NCBI RefSeq assembly: GCF_900141755.1
Contig: NZ_LT670844.1
Location: 3,038,001 to 3,102,000, forward strand
DNA length: 64,000 nt
DNA from: Bradyrhizobium lablabi
GTDB lineage: Bacteria; Pseudomonadota; Alphaproteobacteria; Rhizobiales; Xanthobacteraceae
Reading direction: 5' to 3'
In this document: piece after piece, positions 25,552-37,651 of the stretch
Layout of the letters: every line of letters begins with the position of its first letter
How positions within the stretch are numbered: the stretch's first letter is position 1
Made by a program: the position numbers and the translations under genes
The notes under the pieces: model-generated
The model's database searches: none
Told to the model about the DNA's origin: nothing
The model's input: only the letters and a program-made list of their open reading frames with translations

Positions 25552-25956
25552 GGGCGTTAAGTTAATGCACGATAGCGGGCGGACAATGATGCCTGTCATG
25601 CAGATCAGGCCCGCGCCGGCGGCTGGCGGGGTGACGGTTCGGACGATGGCAAGTGGGACGACATCCAGATGGGGACATCATCTTGCATCATGCCCACTTG
25701 AAGGTCGCAAGCAAACTCAAATCACCTTTTACGAGAAATCCATAAATTACAGCATATATCCTGACATTCCAGGGCAAACCCAGGCCAAAGAATATTGCCC
25801 ACCTTCCTGATATTTCCGGCCTACGTTATATATATTCTACAGATATTGGGCCATTTCCCACGGCCGATGGGCTGTCTGATCCCTGCCATTTGGCTTATTT
25901 TAGCGCCCTGCAGCTAGACCTGTGCCTGACCGGAATGAGTGGAGTTTGTGGTTGCC
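25552..25956. other. Gap before metF with an A+T-rich stretch
   Basis: 405 bases with no gene that can be supported. The left part has ordinary composition. From about 25715 to 25860 the sequence is clearly A+T-richer than its surroundings, with TAAATTACAGCATATATCC and TTATATATATTCTACAG. It must hold the promoters of the divergent monooxygenase and metF genes. I looked for a SAM-II or SAH riboswitch, as metF is a methionine gene, and did not find one. Confidence 0.5.
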
Positions 25957-26871
25957 ATGACCGAGGTTGCGCCCCCCACGCCGGATGGACACCGCGCGTT
26001 CAAAACTCCTGATATCTCGTTCGAGTTTTTTCCACCGAAGACCGAGGAGATGGAGCGCAGCCTGTGGGAGACGATCAAGCGTCTCGCGCCGCTTTCGCCC
26101 AATTTCGTCTCGGTGACCTATGGCGCCGGCGGATCGACTCGCGAGCGCACCCATTCCACCATCGCCCGCATCCTGGCTGAAACCGACCTGTTGCCGGCCG
26201 CCCATCTGACCTGCGTCGGCGCGGCACGCGGCGAGATCGATGAGATCGTCGGCCGCTATCACGAGGTCGGCGTCCGCCATATCGTAGCACTGCGCGGCGA
26301 CCCGCCCGGCGGCATCGGCACGCCCTACTCTACCCATCCCGACGGCTATCGCAGTTCGGCCGAGCTCGTCGCCGGCATCAAGCGGCAGCATGGCGATGTC
26401 GAGGTTTCGGTTTCCGCCTATCCCGAAAAACACCCGGAAAGCCCTGACTTCGATGCCGACATCGATTTCCTCAAGGCAAAAGTCGATGCCGGCGCGACGC
26501 GCGCGATCACCCAGGTCTTCTTCGACAACGACATTTACTTCCGCTATCTCGATCGCGTCCGTGCCCGCGGCATCGATATTCCGATCGTGCCCGGCATCAT
26601 GCCGATGCACAATTTCAAGCAGGCCCGCAATTTCGTCACCCGCGCCGGCACCAGCGTGCCGGACTGGCTGGCGGAGAAATTCGAAGGCCTCGACGATGAT
26701 CCCGAAACCCGCAAGCTGGTCGCGGCCACCGTTGCCGCCGGCCAGGTGCAAAAGCTCGCCAAGAACGGCGTCGACACCTTTCATTTCTACACCATGAACC
26801 GCGCGGACCTCGTCTTCGCCATCAGCCATTTGCTGGGCATCCGCCCCAATGGCGCACAGAAAGCCGCCTGA
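25957..26871 (+). CDS. metF: Methylenetetrahydrofolate reductase
   Basis: 304 residues from the ATG at 25957; a GTG at 25939 would add six residues. FAD enzyme that reduces 5,10-methylene- to 5-methyl-tetrahydrofolate. Family motifs: [14 protein letters not shown] at the N-terminus with the catalytic glutamate, [38 protein letters not shown], and PGIMPMHNF. It lies four bases before metH, so the enzyme making methyl-folate is cotranscribed with the one using it. No MetR/ArsR-type regulator gene precedes it in the window. Confidence 0.95.
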   Translation: MTEVAPPTPDGHRAFKTPDISFEFFPPKTEEMERSLWETIKRLAPLSPNFVSVTYGAGGSTRERTHSTIARILAETDLLPAAHLTCVGAARGEIDEIVGRYHEVGVRHIVALRGDPPGGIGTPYSTHPDGYRSSAELVAGIKRQHGDVEVSVSAYPEKHPESPDFDADIDFLKAKVDAGATRAITQVFFDNDIYFRYLDRVRARGIDIPIVPGIMPMHNFKQARNFVTRAGTSVPDWLAEKFEGLDDDPETRKLVAATVAAGQVQKLAKNGVDTFHFYTMNRADLVFAISHLLGIRPNGAQKAA

Positions 26872-26875
26872 TCCG

Positions 26876-30751
<3,876 letters not shown>

Positions 30752-30763
30752 CCTCAACCTCTC

Positions 30764-30866
30764 TGTCATACCCCGCGAATGCGGGGTATCCAGTACGCTG
30801 CGGCCTCTCGATTGATCACCAGCGTCTCTGGAATACTGGATCACCCGCTTTCGCGGGTGATGACAG
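30764..30866 (+). repeat. Intergenic palindromic repeat, family A copy 2
   Basis: GTCATACCCCGCGAATGCGG then ATCCAGTACGCTGCGG, a spacer ending CAGCGTCTCTGGAATACTGG, and the end hairpin CACCCGCTTTCGCGGGTG followed by ATGACAGC. The right half is nearly identical to the copy at 9866-10006. It lies between the convergent metH and glutathione transferase genes. Confidence 0.85.
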
Positions 30867-30891
30867 CTGTGTGCGTTGCTCCTGGCTCAGA

Positions 30892-31524
30892 TCATTTCCC
30901 GCTCGGCGGGGCCAGCGGCTGCACGATTTCCTGGAACGGCGGCAGCGCTTCGCAGCGCGCGGCGTGGGCGGCCAGGGCCGGATATCCCGCGCCGTCAAAC
31001 AGGGCCGGATGCGCTTCGCCGGTAAACCGCAGCACGCAGGCGACCGCGATGTCGGCATGCCCGATATTCTCGCCAAACCAGAACGGTTTTGCGATGGCGG
31101 CACGCTGCTTTTCGAGCGCCGTAAGCACGCCGCCGATCTGGGTCTGGCAGCGCTCGACCCAGACCTTTGACTCCTTCTTGCGCAGCGCACGCTCATAGAG
31201 AAGACTGACCGCCTTGTCCGCCAGCCCGGTCGCCAGCGCGCAGATTTCCAGGGCATGGCGGCGCTCCGGCCCGCGCGCGGCAATCATGGCCTTTCCCGGC
31301 CCGACCCATTCGTCGAGATAATCGAGGATCGCCGTGCTCTCGATCAGCACCTCGCCGCTGTGCAGCACCATGGTCGGCACCCGCCGCAGCGGATTATAGG
31401 GCGCGATCTTGTCGCCATCGCTAAAGGTCGACCACGGCCAGTGCTCGTAAGGCAGCTCGTAAAGCCGCAACGCAATCGCGACGCGGCGGACGAAGGGGGA
31501 ATCGTATTGGCCGATCAGGATCAT
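30892..31524 (-). CDS. Glutathione S-transferase family protein
   Basis: 210 residues. The N-terminal thioredoxin-like domain has the glutathione site SPFVRRVAIALRLYELPYE, a conserved cis-proline in RRVPTMV, and ESTAILDYLDE, which binds the glutathione gamma-glutamyl part. The all-helical C-terminal domain has GHADIAVAC in place of the usual N-capping box. Such proteins conjugate or isomerise electrophiles with glutathione; the substrate is unknown. Single gene, convergent with metH across a repeat. Confidence 0.88.
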   Translation of the reverse strand: MILIGQYDSPFVRRVAIALRLYELPYEHWPWSTFSDGDKIAPYNPLRRVPTMVLHSGEVLIESTAILDYLDEWVGPGKAMIAARGPERRHALEICALATGLADKAVSLLYERALRKKESKVWVERCQTQIGGVLTALEKQRAAIAKPFWFGENIGHADIAVACVLRFTGEAHPALFDGAGYPALAAHAARCEALPPFQEIVQPLAPPSGK

Positions 31525-31550
31525 GGCGGTCGCATCCCTTCCCTATTCAT

Positions 31551-31646
31551 CATGGCGGGCATAGCCGGCTGAAGGACGGCGTCGCTTCCGCTCGCCATAG
31601 CGTCCAAAGGACGGCGTCGCTTCCGCTCGCCTATGGACCCGGCCAT
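31551..31646 (+). repeat. Short tandem repeat between the transferase and a hypothetical gene
   Basis: The text AAGGACGGCGTCGCTTCCGC followed by TCGCC occurs twice, near 31573 and 31609, 36 bases apart, and once within the family A repeat at 9866. The flanks GGCGGGCATAGCCGGC and GGACCCGGCCATGACGG are partly complementary. It lies in the promoter side of both flanking divergent genes. Confidence 0.65.
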
Positions 31647-31807
31647 GACGGCAGAGCGAATCCTACCCCTCTCCCTCGTCTCTCGCCAAGAACCAATCCC
31701 TTCCAACCGCTCGCCCGGCCCCCGGCCTGCTCGCGGAATTCCATTTTTGACTGGCGGGCCGGCCCGAATCACCGGCTTGATGCAGGATAGGCTGAGGGAG
31801 CGAAGCC

Positions 31808-32164
31808 GTGTCGCGCCACCATATCCTGCCGCCGATCGTCTACACGCCAGTGCCGAAGCCGAAAAAGGCCGAGAGCCGGCCGAAGACCGGCCGCCTGCAA
31901 AAGAAGGGCGCGGCCGCGAGCGGGGAGGTCGGCGACCTCGAAGAGACCGGCGAGGTCGGGGCATTCGCGGCGGCGCGGGCGGCCACTCACCCATTGCCGG
32001 ATACCTCTACGTCGATCGGGGCCGCCGAACAGCGAATTCCCTCGACCACCGGCAAGCTCAGCGAGAGCACCTTGAGAGAGCTGCTGCTGGCGCAGGAGCA
32101 GGAAAGCGCGGCCGGGGCTGGCACAGACGTGAATGCCCGGATCAAGTCCGGGCATGACGACTGA
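31808..32164 (+). CDS. Conserved hypothetical protein, proline/lysine-rich
   Basis: 118 residues from a GTG, with GAGGGAG seven to thirteen bases upstream. It starts MSRHHILPPIVYTPVPKPKK, is low in complexity and likely disordered, with a later GKLSESTLRELLLAQEQE helix. I recall similar Bradyrhizobium proteins with the same start and the IPST(T/S)GKLSE block, which supports this strand over the antisense frame. The last ~15 residues (NARIKSGHDD) are read through a small palindrome, GCCCGGATCAAGTCCGGGC (32136-32154), so the natural C-terminus may have been replaced by a repeat. Function unknown. Confidence 0.55.
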   Translation: MSRHHILPPIVYTPVPKPKKAESRPKTGRLQKKGAAASGEVGDLEETGEVGAFAAARAATHPLPDTSTSIGAAEQRIPSTTGKLSESTLRELLLAQEQESAAGAGTDVNARIKSGHDD

Positions 32165-32170
32165 GAACGC

Positions 32171-33676
32171 CTACCCCTCCCCCTCATCGCTCGCCAGCAC
32201 TCCCTTCACGGCGCGCGCCCAGCCGGCGAGCTTCCGCTCGCGCGTGGCCTGGCTCATGTTCGGCTTGAAGCGGTGCTCCAGCCGCCAATTGTCGGCGAAT
32301 TTTGACGGTTCGGGATAGACCCCCGCCGCGAGGCCCGCGAGGTAGGCGGCGCCGAGCGCGGTGGTTTCCTGGATCATCGGGCGGTCGACCGGGGCGTCCA
32401 GCAAATCGGCGAGGCGCTGCATGGTCCAGTCGGAGGCGGTCATGCCGCCGTCGACGCGGAGCACGATGTTGGCGGCTTTGGCGTCGGGCCAGTCGGCGCG
32501 CATCGCGGCCCACAGGTCAAAGGTCTGGTAGCAGACGCTTTCCAGCGCGGCATGGGCGAGCTCGGCAGGTCCCGTGTTGCGGGTGAGCCCGAACAGCGCG
32601 CCGCGCACGCGCGGATTCCAGTAGGGCGCGCCGAGGCCGACGAAGGCCGGCACCAGGTAGACGCTCTGGGTGGAATCGGACTGGTCGGCCAGCGGACCGG
32701 TTTCGGCGGCCTTCTTGATGATGCCGAGCCCGTCGCGGAGCCACTGCACCGACGATCCCGCGACGAAGATCGAACCCTCCAGCGCATAGGTGCGCTGGCC
32801 CTTGAGCTGATAGGCAATCGTGGTGAGCAGCTTGTTCTTCGACTTGACCGGCGTGGCGCCGGTGTTGAGCAGCGCAAAACAGCCGGTGCCGTAGGTCGAT
32901 TTCATCATGCCGGCCGAAAAGCAGGCCTGCCCGATGGTCGCGGCCTGCTGGTCGCCGGCGATGCCTGCGATCGCGATGGCGCCGCCGAACAATTCGGGCC
33001 GGCTTTCGCCGAAATTGGCGGAAGAATCCTTGACCTCCGGCAGCATCGAGCGCGGCACCCGCAGGATTTTCAGCAGCTCGTCGTCCCACTCCCCCAGGTG
33101 GATGTTGAAGAGCAGCGTGCGCGAGGCGTTGGTGGCGTCGGTCGCGTGCACCTTGCCGCCGGTCAGCCGCCACAACAGGTAGCAATCGACGGTGCCGAAC
33201 ATCAGTTCCCCGCGCTCGGCCCGGGCCCGCGCACCGGGCACAGAATCGAGGATCCAGGCGACCTTGGTGCCTGAGAAATAGGGGTCGATGATCAGGCCGG
33301 TCTTTGCAGAGATCGCGGGCTCGTGACCCTCCGCTTTTAGTTTGGCGCAGATGTCGGCGGTGCGGCGGTCCTGCCAGACGATGGCGCGATGCACCGCGGT
33401 GCCGGTGGCGCGGTCCCAAACGACCGTCGTTTCGCGCTGGTTGGTGATGCCGATCGCGGCGATGTCCTTTGCCGTAAGGCCCGCCTTCTCCATCGCATCG
33501 CGGCAGGTGATGACGGTCGAGGTCCAGATGTCCTCCGGCTCGTGCTCGACCCAACCCGAGGCCGGAAAATGCTGCGGGAATTCCTGCTGCGCGGTGGCGG
33601 CGATGGAAATATCGCTGCGAAACACGATGGCGCGCGAGGATGTGGTGCCCTGATCGATGGCCAGCACAAAGGACAT
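32171..33676 (-). CDS. glpK: Glycerol kinase
   Basis: 501 residues from the ATG at 33676 ([19 protein letters not shown]), the normal length. Phosphorylates glycerol with ATP in the cytoplasm. FGGY-family motifs: DQGTTSSRA at the N-terminus, [23 protein letters not shown], and [20 protein letters not shown] near the C-terminus. No glpF, glpD or regulator gene is beside it. It lies downstream of an SDR gene on the same strand with a ~240-bp gap mostly filled by a repeat, so it is likely separately transcribed. Confidence 0.96.
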   Translation of the reverse strand: MSFVLAIDQGTTSSRAIVFRSDISIAATAQQEFPQHFPASGWVEHEPEDIWTSTVITCRDAMEKAGLTAKDIAAIGITNQRETTVVWDRATGTAVHRAIVWQDRRTADICAKLKAEGHEPAISAKTGLIIDPYFSGTKVAWILDSVPGARARAERGELMFGTVDCYLLWRLTGGKVHATDATNASRTLLFNIHLGEWDDELLKILRVPRSMLPEVKDSSANFGESRPELFGGAIAIAGIAGDQQAATIGQACFSAGMMKSTYGTGCFALLNTGATPVKSKNKLLTTIAYQLKGQRTYALEGSIFVAGSSVQWLRDGLGIIKKAAETGPLADQSDSTQSVYLVPAFVGLGAPYWNPRVRGALFGLTRNTGPAELAHAALESVCYQTFDLWAAMRADWPDAKAANIVLRVDGGMTASDWTMQRLADLLDAPVDRPMIQETTALGAAYLAGLAAGVYPEPSKFADNWRLEHRFKPNMSQATRERKLAGWARAVKGVLASDEGEG

Positions 33677-33788
33677 GGCGTTTTTTCCTGGCGTTGCTTC
33701 CCGGGGGTGGTTGGTGGTGTTGCGGCAAGGCAAGCGGATTGGCGCGCGGAGGTCAATATGGCGGCGAGTGCGCCGCACCCTCGGTGTG

Positions 33789-33910
33789 CCCCCTCTCTCG
33801 CGCTTGCGGGGGAGGGCTGGGGTGGGGCTCTCGCCGCAATGGGATTCGCGGAGAGAGCCCCCACCCGCCTCGCTTTGCTCGGCACCCTCCCCCGCAAGCG
33901 GGAGAGGGGA
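33789..33910 (+). repeat. Intergenic palindromic repeat, family C copy 2
   Basis: Outer arms CCCCCTCTCTCGCGCTTGCGG and CCCGCAAGCGGGAGAGGGG; inside are GGGGCTCTC...GAGAGCCCC and ACCCGCCTCGCTTTGCTCGG, the latter shared with the copy at 10945. It ends six bases from the SDR stop codon. Confidence 0.8.
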
Positions 33911-33915
33911 AGAGG

Positions 33916-34689
33916 CTACGCGGACGCTGTCGTTACGCCGCCGTCGACCACAATCGTCTGGCCGGTCATGAAGCTCGAGGCATCGGAGGAGAGATAAGCG
34001 ACCGCGCCGGCGATTTCGTCGGGTTCGCCGATCCGGCGGAGCGGTGTGGTGGCGCAGCGGTGTTTCAGGCGCTCTTCGTCTTCCCACAAGGCGCGGGCGA
34101 AATCGGTCTTGACGAGGCCGGGCGCGACGCAATTGACGCGGACGCCTTTCGGGCCCCATTCGCCGGCGAGGCTGCGGCACAGCGCAAAATCAGCGGCTTT
34201 CGAAATCCCGTAGGCGCCGATCACGGTCGAACCGCGCAAGCCGCCGATCGAGGAGATGATCACGACCGAGCCGTTGCCGCGCGCCGCCATCGGCGGGATC
34301 GCGAGCGCACAGAGCCAGATGTTGCTCTTGACGTTTGAGCCCATGATCTTGTCGAAGGCTTCGTCCTTGATGTCGAGCAGCGGGCCGTAATAGGGGTTCA
34401 CCGCGGCGTTGCAGACGAGGATATCGATCTTGCCGTAGTGTCTTGTGGCGCCCGCAATCAGCGCCTCGACTTCCTCGCGGCGCGAGATGTTGCAGGGGAT
34501 GACATGGGCGTCGCCGCCCGCTTTGCGGATGCCGGCCGCCACTTCCTCGCAGGCGTCCGCCTTGCGGCTGGAGATCACCACCTTGGCGCCGAGTTTTGCC
34601 AACAGCTCCGCCGACGAACGGCCGATGCCGCGGCTGGAGCCGGTGATGACGGCGACTTTTCCGGTGAGATCGAACGGGGTGTTTTTCAT
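33916..34689 (-). CDS. Short-chain dehydrogenase/reductase
   Basis: 257 residues from the ATG at 34689. Classical SDR: cofactor loop [19 protein letters not shown], the catalytic serine in IISSIGG, and YGISKAA with the Tyr-x-x-x-Lys pair. The basic residues SSRK after the second strand suggest NADP(H). It lies downstream of the acyl-CoA dehydrogenase pair on the same strand, after a ~180-bp gap holding a repeat. A place in the same dicarboxylate/fatty acid pathway, for example as a second hydroxyacyl oxidation or aldehyde reduction, is a guess from context. Confidence 0.9.
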   Translation of the reverse strand: MKNTPFDLTGKVAVITGSSRGIGRSSAELLAKLGAKVVISSRKADACEEVAAGIRKAGGDAHVIPCNISRREEVEALIAGATRHYGKIDILVCNAAVNPYYGPLLDIKDEAFDKIMGSNVKSNIWLCALAIPPMAARGNGSVVIISSIGGLRGSTVIGAYGISKAADFALCRSLAGEWGPKGVRVNCVAPGLVKTDFARALWEDEERLKHRCATTPLRRIGEPDEIAGAVAYLSSDASSFMTGQTIVVDGGVTTASA

Positions 34690-34731
34690 GGCACGTACTC
34701 CCTCTTCTGTTTTATTTGCTTGCTCTCGTTT

Positions 34732-34821
34732 CGTCATGGCCGGGCTTGTCCCGGCCATCCACGTCTTTCTTGCTGCTATACCGTAAAGACGTGGATGCCC
34801 GGGACAAGCCCGGGCATGACG
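34732..34821 (+). repeat. Intergenic palindrome, family E
   Basis: CGTCATGGCCGGGCTTGTCC..GGCCATCCACGTCTTT and its near reverse complement AAAGACGTGGATGCCCGGGACAAGCC..CATGACG, with a short loop. Each arm is itself partly palindromic. Smaller relatives with (C/T)CCGG..CGGGCATGACG or GGAATGACGG ends lie at 32133-32160 and 55137-55180. Confidence 0.8.
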
Positions 34822-34872
34822 AGGATAGTGAATCGCGCGAGCGCAAATTCCACGCGCTCGGGACGACGTGAG

Positions 34873-36015
34873 CTACACCAATCCGCCGCTGTTGGTGACG
34901 CGGCGCAAATGATAGTCCGTGTCGCCAAGGCTATTCTCGATCATGGTCAGGCGCTTGAAATAGTGGCCGATCTTGGCCTCCTGGGTCATGCCGATGCCGC
35001 CATGCAATTGGATCGATTGCTGGCCGACGAATTTTCCGGATTTGCCGATCTGCACTTTCGCCGCGGCGATCGCGGTTGCGCGCTCCCTGGCGTCGTCGAA
35101 GTCGGACGCCATGGTCGCGAACATCGACATGCTGCGGGCCTGTTCGACCGCGACGAACATGTCGGCGGCGCGGTGCTGCAGGGTCTGGAAGCTGCCGATC
35201 GGCACGCCGAACTGCGTGCGGGTCTTTAAATATTCGACGGTGGTTTTTAGCGATTCATCCATGATGCCGACGGCTTCCGCGCACATCGCGGTGCGGGCGT
35301 CGTCGACCACACGCTCGATCAGCGGCAAGGCATTCTCGGGATCGCCGATCGCCGCATCGGCGCCGACCTCGACGCCGGTAAAGGTGATGTCGGCGGCGTG
35401 CAGGCCGTCCTGGGTCGGATAGGCTTTTTTTGTAACGCCCTTGGCGTTGCCGGGTACCAGGAACACGCCGATGCCGCCAGCGTCACGCTGGCCGCCCTTG
35501 GTGCGCGCGGTGACGATCAAGATATCGGCGGTGTCGCCATTGAGCACGACGAACTTTTCGCCGTCGATCACCCAGCCCGAGCCTTTTTTCTTGGCCGAGG
35601 TCGCCACATCCTGCAGGTCGTAGCGCGAGTTCTTCTCGAGCTGAGCAAACGCAAACGTCTTGCTGCCGTCGATGATGCCGGGGATGTGCGCGGCTTTCTG
35701 CTCGGCCGAGCCGCCGCGCCGCAAAAAGCCGCCGCTGATCACAACCGTCGGCAGATAAGGCTCCAGCACCAGCGCCTTGCCCAAGGCCTCCATCACGATC
35801 ATGGTCTCGACCGCACCGGCGCCGAAGCCGCCGTCGTCTTCCGAGAACGGCAGGCCGAGCAGGCCCTGTTCGGCGAGCTTGCCCCAGACGGCTTTGCTCC
35901 AGCCGCCCTTCTCCTTCATGTATTTCTTGCGCGCGTCGAAATCGTAGGACGAGCCCAAGAGGCCGTCGACGCTTTCCTTGAGAAGCCGCTGCTCCTCGGA
36001 CAAATCAAAATCCAT
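34873..36015 (-). CDS. pimD: Acyl-CoA dehydrogenase, PimD-like small component
   Basis: 380 residues from the ATG at 36015 (MDFDLSEEQRLLKESVDGLL). Acyl-CoA dehydrogenase fold: an N-terminal helical domain (GLLGLPFSEDDGGFGAGAVET), a middle beta-domain with KFVVLNGDTADI, and a C-terminal FAD domain with RTQFGVPIGSFQTLQHRAADMF and LHGGIGMTQEAKIGHYFKRL. It pairs with the 396-residue paralogue upstream (36271-37461). In R. palustris the pimC and pimD genes encode two dehydrogenase subunits for dicarboxylyl-CoA; that identity is by family and order. The catalytic glutamate position is not certain from eye alone. Confidence 0.85.
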   Translation of the reverse strand: MDFDLSEEQRLLKESVDGLLGSSYDFDARKKYMKEKGGWSKAVWGKLAEQGLLGLPFSEDDGGFGAGAVETMIVMEALGKALVLEPYLPTVVISGGFLRRGGSAEQKAAHIPGIIDGSKTFAFAQLEKNSRYDLQDVATSAKKKGSGWVIDGEKFVVLNGDTADILIVTARTKGGQRDAGGIGVFLVPGNAKGVTKKAYPTQDGLHAADITFTGVEVGADAAIGDPENALPLIERVVDDARTAMCAEAVGIMDESLKTTVEYLKTRTQFGVPIGSFQTLQHRAADMFVAVEQARSMSMFATMASDFDDARERATAIAAAKVQIGKSGKFVGQQSIQLHGGIGMTQEAKIGHYFKRLTMIENSLGDTDYHLRRVTNSGGLV

Positions 36016-36069
36016 GTTCTTTAGTTTCCTCTGACTACCATTTGTCGCCGCGACGCGCTGGCTTCTTAA

Positions 36070-36264
36070 CCTCTCCCCGCCTGCGGGGAGAGGCATAGGC
36101 CGCCTCCGGCGGCCGTTCCTTAAAGAACGCCGAAGCGTAGCTTCGGCTATGTCGCATCGCAGATGCGATCCGGGTGAGGGGGTACCGCGCTAACTGTTGT
36201 CTTCAGTGTTCGCGGTGGGAAGCCCCTCACCCCAACCCTCTCCCCGCAAGAGCGGGGCGAGGGA
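36070..36264 (+). repeat. Intergenic palindromic repeat, family C copy 3
   Basis: Outer arms CCTCTCCCCGCCTGCGGGGAG and CTCTCCCCGCAAGAGCGGGG. Inner hairpins: GGCCGCCTCCGGCGGCC, CGAAGCGTAGCTTCG and GCATCGCAGATGC. It fills the gap between the two acyl-CoA dehydrogenase genes, inside what is otherwise an operon. Confidence 0.8.
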
Positions 36265-36270
36265 GAAGAA

Positions 36271-37461
36271 TTAAAGCCCCAGCACGGCCTTGGTGATGAT
36301 GTTGCGCTGGATCTCGTTGGAGCCGCCGTAGATCGAGACCTTGCGGTTGTTGAAATAGCTCGGCGCGATCTGCGCGGTCCAGTCCATCGTCTCGTTGGAG
36401 CCGTCATCGCCGTGCTCGTCATAGGGCGCGGCGAACGGGCCGATCACTTCCATCAGAAGCTCGGTGGTGGCCTGCTGGATTTCCGAACCCTTGATCTTCA
36501 AGACCGAAGACGCCGGGTTCGGCTTGCCCTTGCCGTGCTTGCCCTCGTCGGCGACGACGCGAAGCTGGGTCAATTCCAGCGCCTTCAGCTCGATCTCGAC
36601 CTCGGCGAGCTTTTCGCGGAATTTAACATTCTCCAGGATCGGCTTGCCGCCGGACTCGACCTTGGACGCCAGGTCCTTGATGCGGCGGATGCGCTCCTTG
36701 GAAACGCCGACGCGGGCAATCCCGGTGCGCTCATTGCCGAGCAGGAACTTGGCATAGTCCCAGCCCTTGTTCTCCTCGCCGACGAGATTTTCAAGGGGAA
36801 CCTCGACGTCGTCGAAGAACACTTCGTTGACTTCGTAGCCGCCGTCGATGGTCTGGATCGGACGCACCGTGATGCCCTTCGACTTCATGTCGACCAGGAT
36901 GAAGGAGATGCCGGTCTGTTTCTTTGCGGACGGATCGGTGCGGCAAAGACAAAAAATCATGTCGGCGTGCTGCGCCAGCGTGGTCCAGGTCTTCTGGCCG
37001 TTGATGACGTATTTATCGCCCTTGCGCTCGGCTTTGGTCTTGAGCGAGGCGAGATCGGAGCCGGAGCCGGGCTCCGAAAAGCCCTGGCACCACCAGTCGT
37101 CGACACTGGCGATGCGCGGCAGATAATGCTTCTTCTGCTTTTCATTGCCGAAGGTGTAGATCACCGGCCCGACCATGCTGACGCCGAAGGCGAGCGGCGC
37201 CGGCGCCGGGTGCATCTGCAGTTCCTCGTTGAAGATATAATGCTGCACCGAGCTCCAGCCGGTGCCGCCATATTCCTTCGGCCAGTGCGTCACGCCCCAG
37301 CCCTTCTTGTTCAGGATGCGCCACCAGTCGACCATCTCCTGCTTGGAAAGATGCCGGCCTTCCTGCAGTTTCTGCCGCGTCGAGGGCGGCACGTTGTCGC
37401 GGAAAAAGGCCCGCACCTCTTCGCGAAACGCCACTTCTTCCTTGCTGAAGCTGAGATCCAT
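36271..37461 (-). CDS. pimC: Acyl-CoA dehydrogenase, PimC-like large component
   Basis: 396 residues from the ATG at 37461 (MDLSFSKEEVAFREEVRAFF). N-terminal WPKEYGGTGWSSVQHYIFNEE, FAD/substrate contacts CQGFSEPGSGSDLASLKTKAER and QKTWTTLAQHADMIFCLCRTD, and the C-terminal SIYGGSNEIQRNIITKAVLGL, which is the usual end of the family. Removes two hydrogens from an acyl-CoA to form the trans-2-enoyl-CoA. It precedes the PimD-like gene and follows the PimA-like ligase gene, from which it is separated by a 190-bp gap with a repeat. Confidence 0.88.
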   Translation of the reverse strand: MDLSFSKEEVAFREEVRAFFRDNVPPSTRQKLQEGRHLSKQEMVDWWRILNKKGWGVTHWPKEYGGTGWSSVQHYIFNEELQMHPAPAPLAFGVSMVGPVIYTFGNEKQKKHYLPRIASVDDWWCQGFSEPGSGSDLASLKTKAERKGDKYVINGQKTWTTLAQHADMIFCLCRTDPSAKKQTGISFILVDMKSKGITVRPIQTIDGGYEVNEVFFDDVEVPLENLVGEENKGWDYAKFLLGNERTGIARVGVSKERIRRIKDLASKVESGGKPILENVKFREKLAEVEIELKALELTQLRVVADEGKHGKGKPNPASSVLKIKGSEIQQATTELLMEVIGPFAAPYDEHGDDGSNETMDWTAQIAPSYFNNRKVSIYGGSNEIQRNIITKAVLGL

Positions 37462-37520
37462 TGGATCCTCCTGTGAGCGAATGAGTTTTATTCGTAAGCT
37501 ACGCGTTATCTTTATCTTTC

Positions 37521-37638
37521 GTCGTCCCTGCGAAAGCAGGGACCCATAACCACCGGCGTTCGTGAGTAGCAAAGCCGGCTACCACACTGCCTCAAGCGTA
37601 TCCCCGGCGTATGGGTCCCCGCTTTCGCGGGGACGACG
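37521..37638 (+). repeat. Intergenic palindromic repeat, family B copy 2
   Basis: GTCGTCCCTGCGAAAGCAGG..ACCCATAACCACCGGCG at the left and ATGGGTCCCCGCTTTCGCGG..GGACGACG at the right, with TACCACACTGCCT inside. The parts match the copy at 24411-24526 in opposite order. It is the only content between the pimA-like and pimC-like genes, where the thiolase gene pimB sits in the R. palustris operon. Confidence 0.85.
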
Positions 37639-37651
37639 AGGGTGCGAGATG

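Noticed and set aside
25552..25956. SAM-II or SAH riboswitch before metF
   Set aside because: No match to the conserved stem and loop sequences of either class could be found by eye.
31769..32155. Minus-strand frame starting MPGLDPGIHV over the hypothetical gene
   Set aside because: The MPGLDPGIH start is the well-known product of reading a palindromic repeat, and the plus strand has a better start site and a familiar N-terminus.
37521..37638. CRISPR or insertion sequence in the pim region
   Set aside because: Inverted rather than evenly spaced direct repeats, and no transposase or cas gene nearby.
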